64,000 nucleotides of DNA from Saccharothrix espanaensis DSM 44229 (GCF_000328705.1 NC_019673.1:4898001-4962000), one strand, 5' to 3'. Shown: positions 27,982 to 36,810, counted from the stretch's first letter. Notes: generated by a model not told the origin, from the sequence alone. Numbers and translations: made by a program.

Positions 27982-28848
27982 TCAGGGGGTGAGGCGGGCG
28001 ATCGTGCCGGACTCCAGGGCGACCCAGACGACCCCGTCCGGACCGACGGCGACGCCGTGCGGCTCCGCGCCGGGCAGGGCGTGCGTCTCGACCGCGCCGT
28101 CCGGGGTGATCCGGCCGACCCGACCGGACGCCCACTCGGTGAACCAGCACGAGCCGTCCGGCGCGGCGGCGATCGCGTGCGGGCGGGCCGCCCGGTCCGG
28201 CAGCGGGAACTCGGTGATCCGGCCGTCCGACGTGATCCGGCCGACCTGCCCCGCGCCGATCTCCACGAACCACAGCGCGTCCGAGGTCGCGGTGATGCCC
28301 ACCGGGGCCGCCTCGGCGGTGGGCAGCGGGTGGGTGGTGACCTCGCCGGCCGTCGTCACCCGGCCGATCGCGTTCGCCTGGTTGAGGGCGAACCACAGCG
28401 CGCCGTCCGGCCCCGACGCGATCATCGCCGGGAAACCGCCGCCGGGCACGTCGAACCAGGCGACCTCGCCGCCGGTCGTGATCCGGCCGACCCGACCGGT
28501 GTTCATCGCGGTGCACCACAGCGCGCCGTCCGGTCCGGCGGTCAGCCCGAACGGCCCGGCGTCGGGCACGTCGTGCGCGGTGACCGCGCCGTCGGCCGAG
28601 ATCCGCCCGATCCGGTGCCCGGCGGACTCGGTGAACCACACCGCCCCGTCCGGACCGACCACCGGCACCGACGGGCGGCCCGCCGGGTCCGGCAGCGCGA
28701 ACGCGGTGTGCCCGCCGGCCGGGTCCAGCCGCCCGATCCGGCCGTGGTGCACCTCGGTGAACCACACCGCGCCGTCCGGCGCGACGGTGATCCCGTACGG
28801 TCCCGCGCCCGGCCCGCCCACCGGGAACTCCACGATCGACACGGCCAC
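27982..28848 (-). CDS. Virginiamycin B lyase-like seven-bladed beta-propeller
   Basis: This 288-aa protein consists of about seven repeats of the form GPDGAVWFTE..HGRIGRI..DG, for example APDGAVWFTEVHHGRIGRLD, GPDGAVWFTESAGHRIGRIS and APDGSCWFTEWASGRVGRIT. This is the Vgb (streptogramin B lyase) fold. The His of ARPHAIA and of AEPHGVAV and the Glu of FTEW are candidates for the catalytic set, so linearisation of streptogramin B antibiotics is possible; many family members have other or no activity. GTG 28848 follows GGGGGGAC. Confidence 0.85.
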   Translation of the reverse strand: MAVSIVEFPVGGPGAGPYGITVAPDGAVWFTEVHHGRIGRLDPAGGHTAFALPDPAGRPSVPVVGPDGAVWFTESAGHRIGRISADGAVTAHDVPDAGPFGLTAGPDGALWCTAMNTGRVGRITTGGEVAWFDVPGGGFPAMIASGPDGALWFALNQANAIGRVTTAGEVTTHPLPTAEAAPVGITATSDALWFVEIGAGQVGRITSDGRITEFPLPDRAARPHAIAAAPDGSCWFTEWASGRVGRITPDGAVETHALPGAEPHGVAVGPDGVVWVALESGTIARLTP

Positions 28849-28883
28849 GCGTCCCCCCTCGTCCGACGATCTTGGAGGCGATG

Positions 28884-29651
28884 TTACGGAACGCGCCGGT
28901 CCCGGCGGGTGGTCCGGGTCAGCCAGTCGGCCAGTCGGGTCTCGCCGATCAGCGCGCCGGGGCCGGGCAGCAGGGTGCCGGCCTCCAGCGGGGTGCCGAA
29001 GTAGCGGGCCGCCGGGTCGGTCACGACCGTGCGCGGGTCGTGGCGGGCGGTCAGCACGGTCCGGATCCAGCCGTCCATGCCGAACACCTCGGGGCCGCCG
29101 ATCTCCACCGAGCCGTCCAACGGCGTCCCGACCGCCGTCCGGGCCACGGCCCCGGCCACGTCGGCGGCGGCCACCGGCTGCACGCCGCCGTCCGGCAGGG
29201 TCACCACGCCGTCGGCGGTCGCCGAGTCCGCGATCCCGCCGGCGAACTCGAAGAACTGGGTGGCGTGCACCAGCGAGTGGCGCAGCCCGGACTCCCGGAT
29301 CAGCCCCTCCTGCACGACCTTCGCCCGCAGGTACCCCGACTCCGGCGCGCGCTCGGCGCCCACGACGGACAGCGCGACGTAGTGCCCGACGCCCGCGCCC
29401 CGCGCCGCCGCGACCAGGTTGGTGGTGGCGGTGCGGAAGAACTCCAGCACGTCGGCGTCGGCGAACGACGGCGAGTTCGACACGTCGACCAGCACGTCCG
29501 CCCCCGCCAGGACCGCCGCCAGCCCCTCGCCGGTGATCGTGTCGACGCCGGTCGACGGTGCCGCCGCCACGGCCTCGTGCCCGTGCTCGCCCAGCCGGGT
29601 GACGACGGTGGACCCGATCAGGCCGGTCCCGCCGATCACGACGACCTTCAT
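28884..29651 (-). CDS. NmrA/SDR-type NAD(P)-binding protein, probable sigma-J target
   Basis: This 255-aa protein has the Rossmann motif GGTGLIGSTVVTRL, VLVDVSNSPSFADADVLEFF, HYVALSVVGAERAPESGYLR with the YLRAK site, and ATQFFEFAGGIAD. It belongs to atypical short-chain dehydrogenases (NmrA-like). It diverges from an ECF41 sigma factor across an inverted repeat that gives both genes the same promoter; ECF41 factors are known to sit next to carboxymuconolactone-decarboxylase, oxidoreductase or epimerase genes, which this fits. Substrate unknown. Confidence 0.85.
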   Translation of the reverse strand: MKVVVIGGTGLIGSTVVTRLGEHGHEAVAAAPSTGVDTITGEGLAAVLAGADVLVDVSNSPSFADADVLEFFRTATTNLVAAARGAGVGHYVALSVVGAERAPESGYLRAKVVQEGLIRESGLRHSLVHATQFFEFAGGIADSATADGVVTLPDGGVQPVAAADVAGAVARTAVGTPLDGSVEIGGPEVFGMDGWIRTVLTARHDPRTVVTDPAARYFGTPLEAGTLLPGPGALIGETRLADWLTRTTRRDRRVP

Positions 29652-29699
29652 GGTGACTCCTTCCGGTCGGCGCCCGGCCGTTCCAGGCGCCCGACAACC

Positions 29700-29764
29700 A
29701 GGACAGGGCGGCGGCGCGGTTCGTGACGTGGCCGCTGTCACGAACGGGCCCGCCGCCCTGTCCT
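29700..29764. promoter_or_regulatory. Divergent ECF-type promoter pair in a large inverted repeat
   Basis: Arms 29700-29727 and 29737-29764 match at 25 of 28 positions around a 9-bp centre. Read outward, the right arm gives TGTCACG-N16-TGTC toward the sigma gene and the left gives CGTCACG-N16-TGTC toward the oxidoreductase. This is close to the ECF41 promoter as I recall it (TGTCACA, about 16 bp, CGTC), so both genes probably answer to the same sigma factor. Confidence 0.78.
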
Positions 29765-29816
29765 CGTGGTGGAGCCCACCGGGCACCGGCCGCCGCCACT
29801 AGGATCGGGGAGGATC

Positions 29817-30743
29817 GTGTCGCCGACGAGTTGGGCACTGCTGGAGGACGTCTCGACCATGGCGGAGACCGTCGGCGGGGACCTCGACCGGGCGACCGCG
29901 GTGTTCGCCGAGGTCCGGCCCCGGCTGTTCGGCATCGCCTACCGGATGCTGGGCAGCGCCGCGGACGCCGAGGACCTCGTCCAGGAGGTGTGGCTGCGCT
30001 GGCAGGCCGCCGACCGGTCCGCCGTGCGCGACCCGCTCGCCTACCTGGCCACCGCCACCACCCGGCTGGCCATCAACGCCGGGCGGACCGCTCGGGCGCG
30101 GCACGAGGTCTACGCCGGCCCGTGGCTGCCCGAACCCGTCGACACCTCCGCCGACCCGCAACTGGGGGCCGAGCGGGACGCCGCGCTCCAGGTGGCCGTG
30201 CTGTTCCTGCTGGAGAAGCTCACGCCGACCCAGCGGGCGGCGTACGTGCTGCGGGAGGCGTTCGGCTACTCCTACGCCGAGATCGCCGAGATCGTCCAGG
30301 CCACCGAGACCTCCGCGCGCCAGCTCGTCAGCCGGGCGCGCCGGCAGCTCGCCGACGGCAGGCGCGCCCCGGTGACCGGTTCCGAGCAGCGCCGGCTGCT
30401 GACCGCGTTCGTGGCGGCGGCGCGGCAGGGCGACCTGGCCGCGCTGGAGGAGCTGTTCGCCGCCGACGTGGTGAGCTACTCCGACGGCGGCGGCGTGGTG
30501 CGGGCCTCGCGCATCCCGGTCGCCGGCGCGGCCACCGTGGCGAAGTACGTCCGCGCGTTCGCCGGCCACTTCTGGACGGGCGTCGAGATCTCGTGGGCGA
30601 CGGTCAACGGCGAGAGCGCCGCGCTGCTCAGCCGCGACGGCCGGGTCTTCACGGTGCTCACCGTCGCGGTCACGGCGGACGGCATCGACCGGATCTTCTG
30701 GATGATGAACCCGGACAAGCTCGCCGCGGTCGGCCGCACCTGA
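29817..30743 (+). CDS. sigJ: ECF41-type RNA polymerase sigma factor (SigJ-like)
   Basis: This 308-aa protein has region 2 (FAEVRPRLFGIAYRMLGSAA, DAEDLVQEVWLRW), region 4 (LEKLTPTQRAAYVLREAFGY, SYAEIAEIVQATETSARQLV) and a C-terminal SnoaL-like domain ending WMMNPDKLAAV. The NPDKL motif and the SnoaL domain, which modulates activity instead of an anti-sigma factor, mark ECF41. GTG 29817 after GGGGAGGATC is chosen because an upstream GTG at 29766 would precede the expected transcription start. It is likely autoregulated. Confidence 0.92.
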   Translation: MSPTSWALLEDVSTMAETVGGDLDRATAVFAEVRPRLFGIAYRMLGSAADAEDLVQEVWLRWQAADRSAVRDPLAYLATATTRLAINAGRTARARHEVYAGPWLPEPVDTSADPQLGAERDAALQVAVLFLLEKLTPTQRAAYVLREAFGYSYAEIAEIVQATETSARQLVSRARRQLADGRRAPVTGSEQRRLLTAFVAAARQGDLAALEELFAADVVSYSDGGGVVRASRIPVAGAATVAKYVRAFAGHFWTGVEISWATVNGESAALLSRDGRVFTVLTVAVTADGIDRIFWMMNPDKLAAVGRT

Positions 30744-30753
30744 CAACGGCACG

Positions 30754-30772
30754 GCCGACCACGACGGTCGGC
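30754..30772. terminator. Short hairpin between convergent genes
   Basis: GCCGACC/GGTCGGC stem with a 5-nt loop, between the sigma gene stop (30743) and the ABC ATPase stop (30787). A second GACGGTCGGCT copy follows. Moderate strength. Confidence 0.5.
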
Positions 30773-30786
30773 TGCACGACGGTCGG

Positions 30787-32559
30787 CTACACGGGCTCGA
30801 ACGCGTCGGGCACGTCGAGCGTGGCGGCCATGAGCGCCCGCGTGTAGGGGTGCGAGGGCGCCGAGAGCACGGCACCGGTCGCCCCCGACTCCACGACCCG
30901 CCCGCCGTTGAGCACGACAACGCTGTCCGCGATGCTGCGCACCACCGCCAGGTTGTGCGTCACGAAGATCATCGACAACCCGTCGTCGAGCAGCGAGCGC
31001 AGCAGCTCCACCACGGACGCCTGCACCGACACGTCCAGCGCGGAGGTCACCTCGTCGCAGATGAGCAGCTTCGGCTCGCACACCAGGGCGCGCGCGATGG
31101 CGACCCGCTGGCGCTGCCCGCCGGACAGCTCGGCCGGGTAGCGGTCGGCCAGGGCCGAGGGGATCTCGACGCGTTCGAGGGCCTCCCGCACCCGCCGCCG
31201 GCCCTCGCCCGCCCCCACGCCGAAGTAGTGGCGCAGCGGCACCAGCAGGCTGCTCTCCACGCTGCGGTGCGGGTTGAGCGAGCCGTAGGGGTTCTGGAAG
31301 ACGTACTGCACCTCGCGGCGGGTCTCCTTGTCCCGCGCGCCCGCGCCGGCCGGGATCGACCGGCCCTCGAAGGTCAGCACGCCGTCCTGCTCCTCGTGCA
31401 GGCCCACCAGGCAGCGCGACAGCGTGGTCTTGCCGCTGCCCGACTCGCCGACCAGCGCCAGGCACCGGCCCCGGGCCAGGCCGAACGACACGTCGAACAG
31501 GATCTGCCGGCCGCCGTAGCCGGCGTCGAGCCCGGCGACGGCGAACACGTCCTGTTCCCCGGAGTCGACGGCGTGCGGCTCGTGCGGCGGCGGTGGGACG
31601 CGGGGTGTCCGCGCCACCTCCTCCGTGCGCAGGCACCGCGCCAGCGTGCCCGTGGGTCCGGGCACGAGTTCGGGCCGGGTCGTGGCGCACGCGGCTGCGA
31701 CGTGCCCGCACCTCGGCGCGAACACGCACCCCGTGCGTTCCTCGCCGGCGTTCGGCGCGCGTCCCGGGATCGGCACGAGCCGGTGCCGGTGGGTGGCGGA
31801 CGGGACGGAACCCAGCAGGGCGCGCGTGTAGGGGTGGGCGGCGCGGACGAGCACGTCCCGGTCGGTGCCGCTCTCGACCACCTCACCGCCGTACATGACG
31901 GTGACGTGGTCGGCGACGTCGGCGACCACGGCGAGGTCGTGCGACACGTAGATCGCCGCCATGTCGTGCTCCCGGCACAGGTCGCGCACCATCTCCAGCA
32001 CGCGGGCCTGGGTGGAGACGTCCAGCCCGGTGGTCGGCTCGTCGAGCACGATCAGCCGGGGCCCGGCCGCGACCGCCATCGCGATGGCGACCCGCTGCTG
32101 CTGACCGCCGGAGAGCTGTCGGGGCCGGCGCTTGAGGAACGCGTCGTCGCCCGGCAGTCCCACCGCCTCCAGCAGCGGCCGCACCCGCGCCAGCGCCTCC
32201 CGCCGGGGCGCGAGCACCCCTTCGGTGAGCTGGGTCGCCAGGCTCAGACCCGGGTTGAGCGCGGTCGCCGGGTCCTGCGGGACGTAGGCGACCCGGCTGC
32301 CCCGCGCGCGGCGCAACTCGGCCGCCGGCAACGAGAGCAGGTCGACGCCGTCGACCACCACCCGGCCGCCGGTGATCCGCGCGCCCCGGCGGGCGTACCC
32401 GAGCAGGGCGAGCGCGAGCGTGCTCTTGCCGGAGCCCGACTCGCCGACCACGCCCAGCACCTCGCCCCGGCCGAGCTCGAACCCGATGTCCTCCACGATC
32501 GGCCGGCCGGTGGCGGCCACCACGACCGTGACACCGGAGACCTGGACCTCTGCGGCCAC
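30787..32559 (-). CDS. Peptide/oligosaccharide-type ABC importer, fused double ATPase (DppD-DppF)
   Basis: This 590-aa protein has two complete ATPase halves in one chain. The first has Walker A GESGSGKSTLA, signature LSGGQQQRVAIA and Walker B RLIVLDEPTT. A Cys-containing oligopeptide-transporter domain follows (GCVFAPRCGHVAAACATTRP). The second half has Walker A GESGSGKTTLS, signature LSGGQRQRVAIA and Walker B KLLICDEVTS. It energises the two permeases encoded just upstream, with 1 bp between stop and GTG. Last gene of the four-gene transport operon. Confidence 0.93.
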   Translation of the reverse strand: MAAEVQVSGVTVVVAATGRPIVEDIGFELGRGEVLGVVGESGSGKSTLALALLGYARRGARITGGRVVVDGVDLLSLPAAELRRARGSRVAYVPQDPATALNPGLSLATQLTEGVLAPRREALARVRPLLEAVGLPGDDAFLKRRPRQLSGGQQQRVAIAMAVAAGPRLIVLDEPTTGLDVSTQARVLEMVRDLCREHDMAAIYVSHDLAVVADVADHVTVMYGGEVVESGTDRDVLVRAAHPYTRALLGSVPSATHRHRLVPIPGRAPNAGEERTGCVFAPRCGHVAAACATTRPELVPGPTGTLARCLRTEEVARTPRVPPPPHEPHAVDSGEQDVFAVAGLDAGYGGRQILFDVSFGLARGRCLALVGESGSGKTTLSRCLVGLHEEQDGVLTFEGRSIPAGAGARDKETRREVQYVFQNPYGSLNPHRSVESSLLVPLRHYFGVGAGEGRRRVREALERVEIPSALADRYPAELSGGQRQRVAIARALVCEPKLLICDEVTSALDVSVQASVVELLRSLLDDGLSMIFVTHNLAVVRSIADSVVVLNGGRVVESGATGAVLSAPSHPYTRALMAATLDVPDAFEPV

Positions 32560-32560
32560 C

Positions 32561-33418
32561 TCAGTCCTTCCCTTCCGTGCGACCGACCGCCCGCGCGACG
32601 GACTCGGCGACCAGGTTGCCCCCGAGCGCCATCATCAGGATCAGCGCGATGGGCGCCAGGACCGGCAGGGGCGCGATGGGCAGCCCGTCCTGGTTCTCGC
32701 CGACCATCAGGCCCCAGTCGGCCGCCGGCGGCGCGATGCCGAACCCGAGGTAGCTCAGCGACGCGATCGCCGAGACCGCCCAGACCAGCCGCATGCCGGC
32801 CTCCACCATCAGCGGCGAGGTCACGCCGGGCAGCACCTCGCGGAGCAGGATCCGCGCCGGCGGCAGCCCGTTCGCCCTGGCCCACAGCACGTACTCGCTG
32901 CCGATCACCGGCAGCGCCGCTCCGCGCAGCACCCGGGAGACACCAGGGACGAACGCCACGCCGACGAGCACGGCGGTCAACACCGTGCCGCGCCCGAGCA
33001 TCGACACGAACAGCAGCACGAAGATGATCTCGGGGAAGCTCAGCAGCACGTCCATGGCGCGCATGAGCACCGTGTCGACCGCTCCGCCGAGGTAAGCGGC
33101 GGTGAGGCCGACCAGTCCGCCGAGCAGGACGCCGAGCACGGCGGCCAGGATCGCCATCCAGGTCAGGTCGACGCCGCCGTGCAGCAGCCGGCTGAGCACG
33201 TCGCGGCCGAGGATGTCGGTGCCCAGCGGGAACTCCGCGCTCGGACCGGCCAACGGCTGCCCCACGATCGCGTCCGGCGCGCGCGGGGCCAGGAACGGCC
33301 CGAGGACGACCAGCAGGCCGACCACCGCGAGCAGCGCCAGCCCGAGCCGGGCCTGGCCGGTGCGCACGGCGCGGCCCAGCACCGAACGGCCGGGAGTGCG
33401 CTCGACGGTCGCCGTCAT
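32561..33418 (-). CDS. ABC importer permease, DppC type
   Basis: This 285-aa protein has an N-terminal OppC_N helix (GLALLAVVGLLVVLGPFLA), LGTDILGRDVLSRLLHGG typical of DppC, and the EAA loop RVLRGAALPVIGSEYVLWAR then ANGLPPARILLREVLPG, with about six membrane helices. Its ATG overlaps the partner permease stop by 4 bp. Confidence 0.93.
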   Translation of the reverse strand: MTATVERTPGRSVLGRAVRTGQARLGLALLAVVGLLVVLGPFLAPRAPDAIVGQPLAGPSAEFPLGTDILGRDVLSRLLHGGVDLTWMAILAAVLGVLLGGLVGLTAAYLGGAVDTVLMRAMDVLLSFPEIIFVLLFVSMLGRGTVLTAVLVGVAFVPGVSRVLRGAALPVIGSEYVLWARANGLPPARILLREVLPGVTSPLMVEAGMRLVWAVSAIASLSYLGFGIAPPAADWGLMVGENQDGLPIAPLPVLAPIALILMMALGGNLVAESVARAVGRTEGKD

Positions 33419-34407
33419 CGCGACCTCCCCACGACCGCGAACACGTCCGCGAGGAGGTTGAACAGGTAGTACGCCGTCGCCAGGATCAGGATGCACGCCT
33501 GCATGACGGGCAGGTCGTGCGAGTTCACCGCGCCGACCACCGCCGTCCCGAGACCGGGGTAGGAGTAGACGTACTCCACCACGACGACGCCGGTGATCGT
33601 GACGGCCGCGACCAGGCCGGCCGCCGGGAGGCTCGCCGCGACGGCGTTGGGCAGGGCGTGCCGGAACAGGATCCGCCGGCCGGTGAGCCCCTTCAGCGTC
33701 GCCATCTGGACGTACTCGCTGTTCATGGCGTCGATGAACGAGGCGCGGACCAGGCGCCCCAGGTACATGACGCCCATCAGGGTCAGGGTGGTGATCGGCA
33801 GGACCAGTTCCGCCGGGTACCACCAGGGCAGGTCGCCGGGCGGGATGGTCGAGACGCCCGGCAGCACCCCGAGGACCGAGGTGGCGAAGAAGGCGATCAG
33901 CAGCATCCCGACCACGAACGCGGGGAGCGCGGTGAACAGCGAGGACACCGCGACGAAAGCCTTGTCCAGCGCGCTGTCCCGGCGGTGCGCGGTGAAGACG
34001 CCGACGACCACGGACAGCGGCAGGATCAGCAGCAGGGAGGCGAACCCCAGGGTGAAGGAGTTGAACACCCGCGGCCCGACCAGGTCCGCCACGGGTTCGC
34101 CGTTCTCCAGCGACGTCCCCATCTGCCCGGTGAGCATCCCGGAGAGCCAGTTCCAGTACTGCGCGGGCAGCGAGGCGTCCAGCCCGAGTTGCCGGCGCAG
34201 CGCGGCGACCTGGTCGGCGGTCGCGTCCTTGCCGAGGATGATCCGGGCGACGTCGCCCGGCAGCGCCTGCGTGACCAGGAAGAGCAGCAGCGACACCAGG
34301 ACCAGCACGAGCACGCCGAGCGCGAGCCGGTGCGCCAGCCACCGGGCGGTCGTGCGCGGCGGTGGGCCGGGGTGGGGAACGCGTGTCCGCGTCGTCGGTG
34401 AGGACAT
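33415..34407 (-). CDS. ABC importer permease, DppB type
   Basis: This 330-aa protein has the first helix LVLVLVSLLLFLVTQALPGD, then the DppB signature region QLGLDASLPAQYWNWLSGML, TGQMGTSLENGEPV, and the EAA loop YVQMATLKGLTGRRILFRHA. About six helices. It heterodimerises with the DppC-type permease encoded immediately downstream. ATG 34407 with 56 bp to the binding-protein stop. Confidence 0.93.
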   Translation of the reverse strand: MSSPTTRTRVPHPGPPPRTTARWLAHRLALGVLVLVLVSLLLFLVTQALPGDVARIILGKDATADQVAALRRQLGLDASLPAQYWNWLSGMLTGQMGTSLENGEPVADLVGPRVFNSFTLGFASLLLILPLSVVVGVFTAHRRDSALDKAFVAVSSLFTALPAFVVGMLLIAFFATSVLGVLPGVSTIPPGDLPWWYPAELVLPITTLTLMGVMYLGRLVRASFIDAMNSEYVQMATLKGLTGRRILFRHALPNAVAASLPAAGLVAAVTITGVVVVEYVYSYPGLGTAVVGAVNSHDLPVMQACILILATAYYLFNLLADVFAVVGRSR

Positions 34408-34463
34408 GACAACCTTCGTTCGCGTGCGGGGAGGGCCGGACGCCCTTCGCGCGGGGGTGGGGT

Positions 34464-36023
34464 TCAGCTGCCGACCGTCACGTTGGTGAGGAAGGACAGC
34501 GGACGGCCGCTGACGTCGGTCACCAGACCGCGGACGGTGCTGCGGTAGGGCATCAGCACGTTGACGAACGCGGGCGTGATCATCGACCCCTGCTCGTTCT
34601 CGATGCGGTGCATCCGGTTCATGATCGAGCACTGCTCCTGGCCGGTGGCCTGGAAGAGCTCGTCGGCCAGTGCGACGAACCCGGGGTTGTCCCAGTGCGT
34701 CGCGTTGCCGACCCGGCCGGGCAGCAGCGTCCCGATCACGGTCGGCAGGTACGGGGTGGGGTTGAAGTCGATGAACACCGGCCACTGGCCCCACTTCGAC
34801 AGGAACTCCGGCACGGTGACCACCTTGACCTCGACCCGCACGCCCGCCTTGGCGGCGTTCTCGGCGAACACCTGGGCCAGTTCCTGCATCCCGGGCAGCA
34901 GCCCGTCGGTCGCGATGGCGAACGACAACGTGCTCTGGCCGGCTTCGGCGAGCAGCGCCCTGGCCCGCTCGACGTCCTGCCTGCGCTGGGGGATCTCCGG
35001 CGACGGGCACTGCGGCGTGCCGGCCTCGTGGTCGTTGGCCACCCGCGCGTAGCCGCCGAAAGCGTTGGACACCACCTGGTCCCGGTCGACGAGCAGGCGC
35101 AGCGCCTGGCGCACCCGGGGGTCGTCGAACGGCGCGACCGCGGTGTTGAGGCCGATCCGCAGGGTGTAGTCGCCCTTGCTGTCGAGCAGCTCGATGTCGT
35201 CCTTGTCCCCCAACGACTTCGCGATGGTCGGGGTGGCGCCGGAGGCGATGTCGACCTGGTTGGACAGCAGGGCGTTGGCCTGCGCCTGCTGGCTCGGGAA
35301 CTCGGTGATGTCGACCGCGGCGACCTTGGGCTTGTCGCCCCAGTAGTCGGCGAACCGGGCGAGCGTCGACTGCCGCCCGGCGGTGAAGGTCCGCACCGAG
35401 AACGGTCCGGTGCCGATCGGCGCGGCGGGCACCGACCCCGCCTTGGTCATCGGCAGCAGGATGTTCGCCCAGATCTCCTTGAAGGGCCCGAAGGGCTTGC
35501 TCAAGCCGACCTCGACGGTGGTCGGGTCGACCGCCTCGACGGCGGCCGGGTCGATCCGCTCGATGAACGCCAGCCCCTGCGCGGCGTGCTCGGGGTCGCG
35601 CAGGTACTTGATGCTGGCCACGACGTCGGCGGAGGTGAAGTCGCTGCCGTCGCTGAACTTCACGCCGGGGCGCAGCTTGACCGTCCACCGCGTCAGGTCG
35701 GCGTTCGGGGTCATCTCGGTGGCCAGCGCCCACTCGACCTTGCCCTCGGGGCTCAGCCGGGTCAACCCCTCGTAGAGCAGCGCGCTGCGCAGCTGCTGGG
35801 TCGGACTCTGGTTGCTCGCATAGGGGTTGAGCGTCTCGCCGACGTCGGTGGCGGCGGCGATGCGCAGCGTGCCGCCGTCGCCGTCGCCGGCGCCGGACCG
35901 CGCCGGCGGCGCGCACCCCGCGAGCGCGGCGGCGACGAGCACGGCGGTGGCGGCGACCAGCCGGGAGGGGCGGCGGCCGCCCGGCACGGCGGGGAACGCG
36001 GGGCGTGGGGGTCTGCGCGACAC
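34464..36023 (-). CDS. Extracellular solute-binding lipoprotein (SBP family 5)
   Basis: This 519-aa protein has a lipoprotein signal with lipobox LAGC (residues about 34-37), then SBP_bac_5 features: NQSPTQQLRSALLYEGLTRL, ADLTRWTVKLRPGVKFSDGS, TSADVVASIKYLRDPE, GTGPFSVRTF and DDPRVRQALRLLVDRDQVV. Family 5 proteins bind peptides, opines, nickel or oligosaccharides; the LacI repressor and operator context leans towards a sugar-derived or opine-like ligand. First gene of the transport operon. GTG 36023. Confidence 0.92.
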   Translation of the reverse strand: MSRRPPRPAFPAVPGGRRPSRLVAATAVLVAAALAGCAPPARSGAGDGDGGTLRIAAATDVGETLNPYASNQSPTQQLRSALLYEGLTRLSPEGKVEWALATEMTPNADLTRWTVKLRPGVKFSDGSDFTSADVVASIKYLRDPEHAAQGLAFIERIDPAAVEAVDPTTVEVGLSKPFGPFKEIWANILLPMTKAGSVPAAPIGTGPFSVRTFTAGRQSTLARFADYWGDKPKVAAVDITEFPSQQAQANALLSNQVDIASGATPTIAKSLGDKDDIELLDSKGDYTLRIGLNTAVAPFDDPRVRQALRLLVDRDQVVSNAFGGYARVANDHEAGTPQCPSPEIPQRRQDVERARALLAEAGQSTLSFAIATDGLLPGMQELAQVFAENAAKAGVRVEVKVVTVPEFLSKWGQWPVFIDFNPTPYLPTVIGTLLPGRVGNATHWDNPGFVALADELFQATGQEQCSIMNRMHRIENEQGSMITPAFVNVLMPYRSTVRGLVTDVSGRPLSFLTNVTVGS

Positions 36024-36060
36024 TGGGCGGCTCCGGTCTCGGTGGCGGGCGAGGGCCAGT

Positions 36061-36074
36061 TCTAAGCGCTTAGA
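36061..36074 (-). promoter_or_regulatory. LacI-family operator 1
   Basis: TCTAAGCGCTTAGA is a perfect 14-bp palindrome with a central CG, the hallmark of LacI/PurR-type operators. It is 38 bp upstream of the solute-binding-protein start. Confidence 0.82.
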
Positions 36075-36159
36075 TCACGCTCCGACGGATGGCCCGGAAT
36101 GAACTGGGCCACACAGTACGTCCGCCACCGATGGCAGGGAAGGGGACTTGAGTGACTTT

Positions 36160-36173
36160 TCTAATCGATTAGA
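36160..36173 (+). promoter_or_regulatory. LacI-family operator 2
   Basis: TCTAATCGATTAGA is a perfect 14-bp palindrome matching operator 1 at 12 of 14 positions. Its centre is 99 bp from that of operator 1 and it is 57 bp upstream of the cupin gene, so each divergent promoter has its own site and looping between them is possible. Confidence 0.82.
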
Positions 36174-36229
36174 GCCTTGCTAGCGTCGTGGTCGAACCCC
36201 CAGCCAGCCACCCCGGAGGACGAACGACG

Positions 36230-36694
36230 ATGACCAGCCCGTACGAGCGCCTGTTCGTGAGGAAGATGCCGAACTGCCTGGCCGACCTCGTCAACGAAGG
36301 GGACGGCAGCGGCATCCCGGACCCGGACAACGTGGGCGAGGCGCTCGCCCTGATGCGCTCGCAGGAGGTCCCGGAGAGCAAGGTCCACCTGACCTACACG
36401 TGGATCAACCCGTGCGACGAGCCGGTGCAGTGGGTCAAGGAGCACGTGCACGACTACGACGAGGTCCTGATCTGGCACGGCAACGACCCGGAGAACGTCG
36501 ACGACCTCGGGGCCGAGATCTACTTCGACATCGAGGGCATCCGGCACACGGTCACCACCAGCGGCTCGGTCTACATCCCGGCGGGCGTGCGGCACTGCCC
36601 GCTCGGCTTCACCCGGGTCGACCGCCCGTTCCGCTTCAGCGCGCTGTCGCTGAGCCCGAACTACGGGTCCGACGAGCACACGCCCAAGCCGTAG
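36230..36694 (+). CDS. Cupin-fold protein in the LacI-controlled locus
   Basis: This 154-aa protein has cupin motif 1 as VKEHVHDYDEVLIWHG (two His and an acidic pair) and motif 2 as GSVYIPAGVRHCPLGFTR. It is a probable metal-binding isomerase, lyase or sensor. GGAGGACG precedes ATG 36230. It shares the operator region with the importer, so it probably acts on the imported compound. The N-terminal ERLFVRKMPNCLADLVNEGD is not part of the cupin core. Confidence 0.8.
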   Translation: MTSPYERLFVRKMPNCLADLVNEGDGSGIPDPDNVGEALALMRSQEVPESKVHLTYTWINPCDEPVQWVKEHVHDYDEVLIWHGNDPENVDDLGAEIYFDIEGIRHTVTTSGSVYIPAGVRHCPLGFTRVDRPFRFSALSLSPNYGSDEHTPKP

Positions 36695-36742
36695 GGCGTG
36701 CCCGGTCGCGCCGGCCCCCCGCCCGCCCTCGGCGGGGCCGGC

Positions 36743-36810
36743 GCGCCCACGTCAGCCGCCTGGTGCGCCCACGTCAGCCGGTCCGGTGCGACCACGTCAG
36801 CCGGCCCGGT
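36743..36810. repeat. Tandem repeat of 22-23 bp overlapping the end of the LacI gene
   Basis: Three copies (36743-36764, 36765-36787, 36788-36810) share the core CCACGTCAGCCG. The third runs into the stop codon and last codons of the repressor gene. They lie between convergent stops. Confidence 0.7.
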
